Assembly: GCF_032118995.1 (NCBI RefSeq)
Contig: NC_092657.1
Coordinates: 12,045,391-12,109,390 of the forward strand
Direction of reading: 5' to 3'
Length of the DNA: 64,000 bases
From: Asterias amurensis
Lineage: Eukaryota; Echinodermata; Asteroidea; Forcipulatida; Asteriidae
Part shown: piece by piece, positions 55,975 through 64,000 of the stretch
Layout of the letters: each line of letters opens with the position of its first letter
Position numbering within the stretch: the stretch's first letter is position 1
Notes under the pieces: generated by a model
The model's input: the letters and a program-made list of their open reading frames with translations, nothing else
What the model was told of the DNA's origin: nothing
Databases searched by the model: none
Program-made: the position numbers and the translations under genes

Positions 55975-56027
55975 TGAGTATCGACCAAGAGCCGTTATTA
56001 CGCTACTGCCAAGGTATTTAAAGCCGT

Positions 56028-56055
56028 TGGACCCTTTCGGTTCGGAATTTTTTAT

Positions 56056-56088
<33 letters not shown>

Positions 56089-56416
56089 CACATATTTACA
56101 AATAATTTACAGGGTTTACAGAAGGCAATGGTGAAAGACTTCTTTTGAAATATTATTCCATGAAATGCTTTTACTGTTTGAAAAAACATCAAAACAATAT
56201 AAATTCTCGTTAACGAGAATTACGGATTTGTTTGAAGCACATGTCATGACACGGCGAAACGCGCGGAAACCAGGGTGGGTTTACCGTAGTTTTCTCCCGA
56301 CTCCGATGACCGATTGAGCCTTAATTTTCACAGGTTTATTATTGATATAGAAGTTGTGGTACACAAAGTGTGGGCCTTGGACAACACTGTTTACCGAAAG
56401 GGTCCAATGGCTTTAA
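56028..56416. mobile_element. MITE family D, copy 2, downstream of lectin-like gene 1
   Basis: TTAAAGCCGTTGGACCCTTTCGGT and ACCGAAAGGGTCCAATGGCTTTAA at the ends; contains a T run (56047-56090). It ends 88 bp below the stop codon of the gene at 56504-57487, at the same relative site as copy 3 below the next gene. Confidence 0.9.
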
Positions 56417-56503
56417 TGATTGTATATGGGTTTAATAAGGAGGCTAGAATTGTTAGACCGGATACACATTATTTTCCAAGTTCTGACTCGGTGAATATTG
56501 AGT

Positions 56504-57487
56504 TCATACAACTTGCCGTAATTTCATGTTGTATTTCTTGAGGGAGTAATATTGGCCTGTCCAGTATTTCCATGTTATGCCCTGTCCAAACGACACGTCT
56601 GCTTGTTCGTAATATTCACCATTTGGATTAGTGTGATGGCACCCACTGTACCACCATGCACCGGTATAGAACTCAGCACAGTTGTAAGAAGAAACTGCAT
56701 CATTGTCTTTGTCCTTGGTTGTGAATGCACGCCCATTACTAAATGCCATTGAATCACCTGCTGTACTCTGAGCATCATATGAACCGACATGGAGAGTGTA
56801 CTTATCACCTGTAACAGCAAACTCACCGTAAGAGGCCCAAGCTCTGTTAGACTGCCAATCATCCATATCTACTCTGAGTTGCCATTGACCCGATCCAGTA
56901 AGGTCACGCAGGATATCATTCCCTAACCAGAACTCATTATGTAGATCACCAAACCCAGATTGGTATTCAGTCCAGTTACGGTAAAAGTCAACAGAGCCGT
57001 CTTGTCTCCTCTGGAACACGATCCAGCCTCCTCCATCTGTCTCCATATCACAGTAGACATGTAACCCATCAGTCAGACTTATAGGAAAGATTGTGTATAA
57101 ACCATTGATTCGGTAACCAGCTTGATACAACTCCTGGCAACTACTGTTACTTGTAGTACTGGGTTGTGAACATGACAGAGTATCCACGTTGTCATCGTAG
57201 AAGACGCTCTCTTGAATCTCAGCAAAGTTATTCGGGCTGTGAGCTCTGCTGGCATTATTCAGCACACAAATGCCTTTTATGGCGTGATAGTTGAATGATG
57301 CACACTGTGGATCCATAGAGCAGTCTCGCCCACAGATCACAGGAGAAGATACCGTCTTCCACTGAAACACATGATTCAGTAAGGCTCGGTTTTCAGCAAG
57401 GTAGAACGTTTCGATGAAGCGTTGGTTAACACTGTGGCAGGTCTTTACCACCAAAAGCAGAACAGATATTATGATCATCACTTCCAT
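56504..57487 (-). CDS. Secreted PAN/Apple plus fibrinogen-related domain protein 1
   Basis: A single-exon 327-residue protein. A signal peptide (about 1-19, MEVMIIISVLLLVVKTCHS) is followed by a PAN/Apple-like domain (about 27-100, with C52, C56, C62, C74) and a fibrinogen C-terminal domain (117-327). The latter has C117-C146 and C270-C283 pairs, CDMETDGGGWIVFQRR, NEFWLGND, the calcium loop DKDND (259-263) and CHHTNPNGEYY, the pocket region that in ficolins and tachylectins binds acetylated sugars. Related proteins of invertebrates act as pattern-recognition lectins; that role is inferred. It has three possible N-glycosylation sites (NNAS, NSS, NWT). Unlike its two paralogues it has an extra Cys at 106 (LSCSQ, others LSFSQ), perhaps for dimerisation. 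A palindromic TGACGTCA lies 189 bp upstream. Confidence 0.92.
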   Translation of the reverse strand: MEVMIIISVLLLVVKTCHSVNQRFIETFYLAENRALLNHVFQWKTVSSPVICGRDCSMDPQCASFNYHAIKGICVLNNASRAHSPNNFAEIQESVFYDDNVDTLSCSQPSTTSNSSCQELYQAGYRINGLYTIFPISLTDGLHVYCDMETDGGGWIVFQRRQDGSVDFYRNWTEYQSGFGDLHNEFWLGNDILRDLTGSGQWQLRVDMDDWQSNRAWASYGEFAVTGDKYTLHVGSYDAQSTAGDSMAFSNGRAFTTKDKDNDAVSSYNCAEFYTGAWWYSGCHHTNPNGEYYEQADVSFGQGITWKYWTGQYYSLKKYNMKLRQVV

Positions 57488-57800
57488 GGTGATTGTTTGT
57501 GGAATCTTTCTAATTTTTTTTTCTTGTCAGAAACGTAGAAAAGTAAAAACGTATTGTTACTGTTCCTCCTTAACTGTCGGTTGGAAATTGCGCTGACAGT
57601 GATAGCTTGTAGTCGACGGGTCAAATGAACCAAATATTTGGCTGCAAACTGTTTGTAGGCAAAAGCTCTGGCCATTGACGTCACCGTTTCCACAGCAACA
57701 ACAGAAAGAGAGGGGGGGGGCAATCAACAAAGCTTGGAAACAAACGCCTGACGTCGTGTGTTGTGGGTTTGATTTGTTTGTGTGTACTGTTCCCGCTAAC
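57488..57800 (-). promoter_or_regulatory. Upstream region of lectin-like gene 1, homologous to that of gene 3
   Basis: The segment 57560-57795 can be matched block by block to 62400-62660 upstream of gene 3 (TAACTGTCGGTTGGAAATTG, CCATTGACGTCACCGTTT, ACAAACGCCTG). Gene 2 lacks these distal blocks. No TATA box is obvious in the correct orientation. Confidence 0.6.
57676..57683. promoter_or_regulatory. Palindromic CRE (TGACGTCA) upstream of gene 1
   Basis: TGACGTCA is the consensus full-site for CREB/ATF-type bZIP factors. It lies 189 bp above the ATG and is preserved in context (CCATTGACGTCAC) at 62523-62530 above gene 3. Function is inferred from conservation between paralogues. Confidence 0.55.
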
Positions 57801-58134
57801 GACTGACCTGACTCTCTCTCGAGAGTGACTATAAAACGGCTGCCTTTTGAAAACTCTGACAGAAGCGTTCTATAATTAGGTCTCTTGTTTTTACTTCCTA
57901 CCCATGGTTATATGGCGAGTATTCACCATCACAATGGACCGATATTCAAGTTGCGATGGACGTGTGAACCATGCAATCAACTTACATTCATAACTACCTA
58001 AGACAATTAAGTTATCCAATCTGATTGGTCCAGAGGGAATCACGTGGAGTGTCAAAACGGATGACGTAACACCAGTAAAACGTGTTGAATAACGGTGTCA
58101 ATTTGATTGTTCATACAGTAAAAAAAGAAATTCT
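57801..58134. other. Unassigned sequence between lectin-like genes 1 and 2
   Basis: GACTATAAAACGGCTGCC near 57827 contains a TATA-like word on the plus strand, with no plus-strand gene to serve. No other feature. Confidence 0.35.
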
Positions 58135-58245
58135 AATTTTGGCATTTGTGATGTGTGACTTTGTCTCATTCTTATTTACATGGTCAAGTCCAGCAACATG
58201 TAATCATTGTAACTGTGGTATTATTTTAAAGAGGAACAGTTCAGC
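58135..58245. repeat. MITE family G, half copy
   Basis: AATTTTGGCATTTGTGATGT, GACTTTGTCTCATTC, AGCAACATGTAATCATTG and TATTTTAAAGAGGAAC follow the right half of the palindrome at 13235-13510. Confidence 0.7.
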
Positions 58246-58464
58246 TTTGCAATGATATATACCATACACAAAGAGAGTATTAAATAATAACAAATATACT
58301 GGATTGAAAAAAAAAAGGCCTTACTTTGTGTAAGCAGTTTAGTTTAAAATACAACATTAATACAAATGCAATTTTACGGAAAACGACATCTTAAAAAGGG
58401 TAACACAAAAATATAACAATAATTAAACCATTAAATCAAACGCCTGTTCGAAAAGAACAGGCGT

Positions 58465-58811
58465 TTAAGCCATTGGACCCTTTCGGTTCAGAAAAAAAAG
58501 TTTACAGATTTACAAATAACTTACAGGGTTTACAGAAGGTAATGGTGAAAGACTTCCCTTGAAATATTATTCCACGAAATGCTTTACTTTTTGAGAAAAC
58601 AGCAAAACGAGAATTACGGATTTATTTTAAACACATGTCATGACACGGCGAAAGGCGCGGAAACAAGGGTGTTTTTTTCCGTTGTTTTATCCCGACTCCG
58701 ATGACTGATTGAGTCTAAATTTTCACAGGTTTGTTATTTGATATAGAAGTTGTGGTACACAAAGTGTGGGTCTTGGACAACACTATTTACCGAAAGGGTC
58801 CAGCGGCTTTC
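58465..58811. mobile_element. MITE family D, copy 3, downstream of lectin-like gene 2
   Basis: The left end TTAAGCCATTGGACCCTTTCGGT and right end ACCGAAAGGGTCCAGCGGCTTT. It ends 89 bp below the stop codon of gene 2, and the 94 bp between element and gene are nearly identical to those at gene 1. Sequence to the left of the element is unlike that of copy 2. Confidence 0.9.
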
Positions 58812-58899
58812 ATGATTGTATATGGGTTCAATAGGGAGGCTAGAATTGCTAGACCGGATACACATTATTTTCCAAGTTCTGACTCGGTGAATATTGAGT

Positions 58900-59883
58900 T
58901 CATACAACTTGACGTAATTTCATGTTGTATTTCTTGAGGGAGTAATATTGGCCTGTCCAGTATTTCCATGTTATGCCCTGTCCAAACGACACGTCTGCTT
59001 GTTCGTAATATTCACCATTTGGATTAGTGTGATGGCACCCACTGTACCACCATGCACCGGTATAGAACTCAGCACAGTTGTAAGATGAAACTGCATCATT
59101 GTCTTTGTCCTTGGTTGTGAATGCACGCCCATTACTAAATGCCATTGAATCACCTGCTGTACTCTGAGCATCGTATGAACCAACATGGAGAGTGTACTTA
59201 TCACCTGTAACAGCAAACTCACCATAAGAGGCCCAAGATGTGTTTGACTGCCAATCTTCCATATCTACTCTGAGTCGCCATTGACCTGATCCAGTAAGAT
59301 AACGCAGGATATCATTTCCCAACCAGAACTCATTCTGTAAATCGCCAAACCCAGATTGGTATTCAGTCCAGTTACGGTAAAAGTCAACAGAGCCGTCTTG
59401 TCTCCTCTGGAACACGATCCAGCCTCCTCCTTCTGTCGTCATATCACAGTAAACATGTAACCCTGCAGTCAGACTCATAGGAAAGATTGTGTATAAACCA
59501 TTGATGCGGTAACCAGCTTGATACAACTCCTGGCAACTACTGTTACTTGTAGTACTGGGTTGTGAAAATGACAGAGTATCCACGTTGTCATCATAGAAGT
59601 GGCTCTCTTGAATCTCAACAAAGTTATCCGGGCTCTGAGCTCTGCTGGCATTATTCAGCACACAGATACGTTTTATGGCGTGATAGTTGAATGATGCACA
59701 GTGTGGATCCATAGAGCAGTCTCGCCCACAGATCACAGTAGAAGATACCGTCTTCCACTGAAACACATGATTTAGTAAGGCTCGGTTTTCAGCCAAGTAA
59801 AACGTTCCGATATTACGTTGGTTTTCACCCTTGCAGGTTTGTACCATCAAAATAAGAACCAACATTATGATCATAACTTCCAT
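58900..59883 (-). CDS. Secreted PAN/Apple plus fibrinogen-related domain protein 2
   Basis: It has the same length (327 residues), exon structure and domain order as gene 1. From about residue 226 (GDKYTLHVGSYDAQ) to the end the two proteins are identical in my reading, while the N-terminal 110 residues differ at more than 15 positions (for example MEVMIIMLVLILMVQTCKGE; NIGTFYL). Calcium loop DKDND, CHHTNPNG pocket and all disulfide cysteines are intact. It lacks the extra Cys106 of gene 1. The start is the Met that begins the signal peptide; no upstream in-frame Met is better. The 5' UTR just above the ATG (GAATGTTCAATGATTATATT) is close to gene 3 and not to gene 1. Confidence 0.92.
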   Translation of the reverse strand: MEVMIIMLVLILMVQTCKGENQRNIGTFYLAENRALLNHVFQWKTVSSTVICGRDCSMDPHCASFNYHAIKRICVLNNASRAQSPDNFVEIQESHFYDDNVDTLSFSQPSTTSNSSCQELYQAGYRINGLYTIFPMSLTAGLHVYCDMTTEGGGWIVFQRRQDGSVDFYRNWTEYQSGFGDLQNEFWLGNDILRYLTGSGQWRLRVDMEDWQSNTSWASYGEFAVTGDKYTLHVGSYDAQSTAGDSMAFSNGRAFTTKDKDNDAVSSYNCAEFYTGAWWYSGCHHTNPNGEYYEQADVSFGQGITWKYWTGQYYSLKKYNMKLRQVV

Positions 59884-60859
59884 GTTGAATGTTCAATGAT
59901 TATATTTAAAAAAAAAGAGACTATGTTCCTTATCTGCCAGTCACGGTTGTTTTTCTTCTATAAATATGAACAGTCAAAGTCTAAGTCACTAGATGTAAAT
60001 CGTCGGCAAACCCAGGCTTAGTTAAAACAGGAACTCTGTTGATCCACTCGTTTTGGCACTGCGAAAAAGAGACTGTTGTTTTACGGATTGACTCCAACCA
60101 CCCAAGTCCATTGGTGTTTTGGCCGACAACACACCGGTTACCATAGAAACTGTGATTTGATTTAAAGTCGTCGTTGGCTGATAATTCAATAATGAAAATA
60201 GTATTCGCCGTGAACGTTCAAGCTACGTCAAAAAAATTAAGGAATTCTTTGGTCCGCGAACAAAATCGCTGATCCATGCATGCCATAAATCACGCCATAG
60301 AGCTTTTCATTCCGCACTAGTGATACTCAAACGAGTAATACCTATTTAAGTTAGGCCAATCTTGCTACGCTAATTAATCACGCAACAAAGCAATTAGTTC
60401 ATAAATTACTCAGCCATTGAGGCACAGGATCGACTTAACTGTACACTTTAATTACGCGGTCAATAGGCGAATTATTTATGGAACACTGAGCAGACTAGAT
60501 TTACGTGTACACACATATTCCTTATTAAAAACAAAGCAGTTTAACTGCGGTTCTCTGAATAAATATATAGTGTTTTTGTTTGTTATTGAACGTTCCGGAA
60601 GTTTAGCCATGCATTCCATCCATTGAGACTTCATCTTTGTTCTCTTACAAACAGGCAATTCGTACCAATACTGAGGTTTATACTGCGTCTTTATATGTAT
60701 TAGTGTTACATGTGTTTTTTGTTTAACATCATTTATCATTGTTTTTCAAACTGTGACGATAACGTAAAAAGCAAACACATTGTATACCTATTTTCTGTAT
60801 ATTTTGTCCCAAGATTAAATTAAAGCAATGGCATGGACGGTAATGAGCGTGAAGGCTAT
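59884..60859. other. Intergenic sequence above lectin-like gene 2
   Basis: The first 80 bp resemble the 5' flank of gene 3; beyond that nothing is shared with either paralogue. CTACGTCA near 60225 is at best a half CRE. No gene is supported; the short frames at 60417-60739 overlap on both strands and lack motifs. Confidence 0.45.
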
Positions 60860-61110
60860 ACTTGTCACATGAGTTGTAGGACTCGGGTCCATAACGCGGT
60901 ATCGAGTCCGTCCTAGTCACAATTTACGTGAATTGCACTTCACTCGAGTTACGTCGAAGTGTTGCATGAAAACAATAATAACTATAAGCACAAGTTTTGA
61001 TTATAGCGTTGACGTAGAAAATCAATTTATCACTTAAAATGAGAATTACAGGTTTTAGTAAAAACCCTAAAAATGCTGGATGCACGCCATAAAGCACAAG
61101 CTGCTATGTT
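60860..61110 (-). repeat. Dispersed repeat shared with 29590-29885
   Basis: TTGTAGGACTCGGGTCCATA, ATCGAGTCCGTCC, ACTCGAGTTACGTCG and TGTTCCGCACGATTTG occur in the reverse order relative to 29590-29885. Divergence is high. Confidence 0.5.
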
Positions 61111-61364
61111 CCGCACGATTTGTTTCTTGTTAATTATTTATGGATCTTGTGGACAGAAAACGTATTCCTGAGTGACGACAGACCTTAAGACTGGTGATTT
61201 AATGTGCTGTTTTTGGTAAAAGATAAGATGAATGGATTGTAATAGGAAAGATTGATCTGAATATTTGAGGGCAAAATTTTACATCAACCGCTGACCAGTG
61301 ACGCTACCAGTGAGTGTGTGTGGTACGCATCATTTGCCAAGTTCTGACTCGGTGAATATTGAGT

Positions 61365-62348
61365 TCATACAACTTGCCGTAATTTCAGGTTGTATTTCTT
61401 GAGGGAGTAATATTGGCCTGTCCAGTATTTCCATGTTATGCCCTGTCCAAACGACACGTCTGCTTGTTCGTAATATTCACCATTTGGATTAGTGTGATGG
61501 CACCCACTGTACCACCATGCACCGGTATAGAACTTAGCACAATTGTAATATGAAACTGCATCATTGTCTTTGTCCTTGGTTGTGAATGCACGCCCATTAC
61601 TAAATGCCGTTGAATCACCTGCTGTACTCTAAGCATCGTATGAACCAACATGGAGAGTGTACTTATCACCTTTAACAGCAAACTCACCGTAAGAGGCCCA
61701 AGTTCTGTTAGACTGCCAATTTTCCATATCTACTCTGAGTCGCCATTGACCTGATCCAGTAAGGTCACGCAGGATATCATTCCCCAACCAGAACTCATTC
61801 TGTAAATCACCAAAACCAGATTGGTATTCAGTCCAGTTACGGTAAAAGTCAACAGAGCCGTCTTGTCTGCTTTGGAACACGATCCAGCCTCCTCCTTCTG
61901 TCTCCATATCACAGTAGACATGTAACCCATCAGTCAGACTCATAGGAAAGATGGTGTATACACCATTGATTCGGTAACCAGCTTGATACAACTCCTGGCA
62001 ACTACTGTTACTTGTAGTACTGGGTTGTGAAAATGACAGTAGATCCACGTTGTCATCATAGTAGACGCTCTCTTGAATCTCAACAAAGTCATCGGGGCTG
62101 TGAGCTCTGTTAGCATTATTGAGCACACAAATACATTTTATGGCGTGATTGTTGAATGATGCACAGTGTGGATCCATAGAGCAGTCTCGCCCACAGATCA
62201 CAGTAGAAGATACCGTCTTCCACTGAAACACATGATTTAGTAAGGCTCGGTTTTCAGCCAAGTAGAACGTTTCCATATTACGTTGATTTTCAGCCCGGCA
62301 GGTTTTTACCGTCAAACTCAGAACCATGATTATGATTATAACTTCCAT
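61365..62348 (-). pseudogene. PAN/Apple plus fibrinogen-related gene 3 with one in-frame stop
   Basis: This is the third tandem paralogue, again exactly 984 bp from ATG to the conserved final TGA. Codon 240, CAG in genes 1 and 2 (SYDA-Gln-STAGD), is TAG here, a single C-to-T change. Downstream the frame stays open through DKDNDAVSYYNCAKFYTGAW, CHHTNPNGEYY and KKYNLKLRQVV. If translated to the stop it would give 239 residues: signal peptide, PAN domain and the first half of the fibrinogen domain, without the calcium loop and ligand pocket. Absence of any other lesion points to a very recent null, a polymorphic allele, readthrough, or a sequencing error. The family D MITE and adjacent 3' sequence of genes 1 and 2 are absent; homology ends at about 61332. 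Confidence 0.85.
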
Positions 62349-62660
62349 GATGAATGTTCAATGATTCTATTTTCAGAAAAAGAGATAACATAGTGCGTTT
62401 ATGCTCCTTATTGACTGTCGGCGGAAAATTGTCCTGACACTGAGAGTTAGTCTTTACCACATACAGATCAAATCAACCCAGTTTGTGGTTGCAACTAATT
62501 TTAACGCAGTAACTCTACCCATTGACGTCACTGTTTTGACAGGTTTTGACAGCAATAAATGAGAGAGATCAAGAGAGGCATCAAACCCTCATTCGTGGCG
62601 ACAAACGCCTGCATCACCTGCGGTTGGTTTCGATTGGTTGTACTGTTATCGGCCGAGATT
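62349..62660 (-). promoter_or_regulatory. Upstream region of gene 3 with palindromic CRE at 62523-62530
   Basis: CCCATTGACGTCACTGTTTT holds a perfect TGACGTCA 175 bp above the ATG, in the same context as gene 1. Other matched blocks are GACTGTCGGCGGAAAATTG and ACAAACGCCTGCA. Confidence 0.55.
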
Positions 62661-62841
62661 AGATGTAATAATTACCTTTATTCGTCCAACCCTTCCAACA
62701 TTTCGATTTTTAAATACCGAATGGCTTCATAATATAATCAGCTGCCACTCCAACTACCTTGAATCGAGACTACCAGCACTGCTTCTAATTAAGCCTTGGC
62801 AGTAACATTTCTATAGTTTAGGCTCATTAGTTTGTTTCCCT

Positions 62842-63227
62842 TTAAGACACTGGACACTTTTATTAATTGTCAAAGACCAGTCTTCTCACTTAGAGTATCT
62901 CAACATATGCACAAAATAACAAACCTGTAAAACTTTGAGCTAAATCGGCCATCGAAGTTGCGAGATAGTAATGAAAGAAAAACACCATTGTCACAGGAAG
63001 TTGTGTGCTTTCAGATGCTTGATTACGAGACCTCAAGTTCTAAATCAGAGGTCTCGAAGTCAAATTCGTGGAACAATATTGTTTTGTTTTGTTTAATACG
63101 TTACTTCAGAGGGAGCCGTTTCTCACAATGTTTTATACAACCAACCTCTCACAATTACTCATTACCAAGTTAGGTTTATGTTTTTAATTAATTAAGAGTA
63201 ATTACCACTAGTGTCCAGTGCTTTTAA
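62842..63227. mobile_element. MITE family A, copy 10
   Basis: TTAAGACACTGGACACTTTT at the left and CCACTAGTGTCCAGTGCTTTTAA at the right. The centre has GAGACCTCAAGTTCTAAATC plus AGAGGTCTCGAAGTC. Confidence 0.9.
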
Positions 63228-63800
63228 TATCCAAACATAGGCAAAGTAATTACCATCGTACTGGTCATACTTTGAGGGTTCAGCTGGTCGTGTGGACCGC
63301 AAAGTCAATACTTCCAATGTAATACTTTTAGGTATCAGAAAGGGCCATTCAAAAAAGTCGATATTAAAAAAAAGTTCGATTATTTGTTGGTGTGGAAATT
63401 GTATTGACTCGGTCAAAATCTGGATTGTTAAACGTTGGTTTGCTAAATAATATACCAATAAGGACATAGTAAAGCCATCCAGTAAACCATACATTTCAGA
63501 TTAAATGTCTCCAACATGTTGTTTTCAATAGTTTGTCCTGGCTTTAATGAAAAACTATTGCAATCGAGTCGGGAATGATAACAATTTTGCCAGCTTGTGC
63601 TGCTGGGTATGTTGTCTATTTTTATTTGTTTGTTTTAATATTATGTAGCAAAGCAAAAATCTAACCTCTGATTTTGCAAAGCCCTAATATTAGTCAAAAC
63701 ATAAATTGTATTAGTATATGTAATTTCTGAACAGAACCGAAATGTTCGTTAGCCAACCCATCCACGGATAAAAAAAAAAAAAAAAAAAAAAAAAATTCTT
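63228..63800. other. Unassigned sequence with a poly-A tract
   Basis: No gene (the frame at 63192-63494 has no motif). An A run at 63768-63794 directly precedes the last MITE. Confidence 0.45.
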
Positions 63801-64000
63801 TAAAGGCAGTGGACACTATTGGTACTTACTCAAAATAGTTAATGACATAAACACTTACTTGGTAATGAGCAACGAGGAGAGGTTGAGAGTATGAGACATT
63901 GTGAGAAACGGCTTTCTCTGGAGTAACGTATTAAACAAAACAAAACAATATTGTTCCACGAATTTGACTTCGAGACCTCAGATTTAGAAATTGAGGTCTC
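63801..64000. mobile_element. MITE family A, copy 11 (cut by window end)
   Basis: TTAAAGGCAGTGGACACTAT, then GGTAATGAGCAACGAGGAGA, and the first arm of the central stem (GAGACCTCAGATTTAG) up to the last base. Its segment near 63930-63990 is very close, inverted, to 63060-63110 of copy 10 (AAACAAAACAATATTGTTCC), so these two share a recent ancestor. Confidence 0.92.

Noticed and set aside
57827-57840. TATA-like word as promoter of a plus-strand gene
   Set aside because: No plus-strand coding sequence follows, and the nearby genes are on the minus strand.

Overview
The window is AT-rich animal DNA with spliced genes, no operons and dense families of short inverted-repeat elements. The gene content (tandem secreted PAN/fibrinogen-domain lectins, an intronless RING/B-box/propeller protein, a DIRS element, tRNA-derived SINEs) suggests a marine invertebrate deuterostome, most likely an echinoderm; a sea star is my best guess, made without any database search.

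Four sets of host genes can be supported. (1) A small four-exon gene on the minus strand (1184-4307) encodes 115 residues of unknown function and includes a 20-nt microexon. It lies inside a module bounded by about 1-kb inverted repeats (90-1140 and 11315-12337), and a 6.2-kb DIRS element sits 26 bp upstream of its start codon. (2) A TRIM-like protein with RING, two B-boxes, a coiled coil and a propeller is at 15094-17124 (+), with an Asp/Gly microsatellite tract inside the propeller. (3) An SLC16-type monocarboxylate transporter can be assembled from four exons between 37069 and 49953 (+). All three introns are phase 1 and the product is 451 residues. Its introns and 3' flank hold most of the repeats of the middle of the window. 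(4) Three tandem, single-exon, secreted PAN/Apple-fibrinogen proteins lie on the minus strand at 56504-57487, 58900-59883 and 61365-62348. The third carries one in-frame stop codon and is otherwise full length.

The rest is mostly mobile DNA. At least six MITE families recur (called A to G here). Several end in TTAA followed by AAGG-like termini. Other elements are a decayed piggyBac with a SINE inserted in it and a 31-bp target duplication, an internally deleted Tc1-like element with about 220-bp inverted ends, two truncated LINEs (one with a MITE inside), a Myb/SANT-like remnant, a seven-unit array of about 300-bp repeats (21640-24170), and several isolated foldbacks. Nested insertions give a relative chronology in several places, best at 40000-41415 and in the fibrinogen-gene cluster.

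The three transcriptional neighbourhoods show no sign of functional coupling. The transporter and TRIM gene are ordinary dispersed genes, and the lectin-like cluster looks like an expanding innate-immunity-type family with mosaic paralogues.
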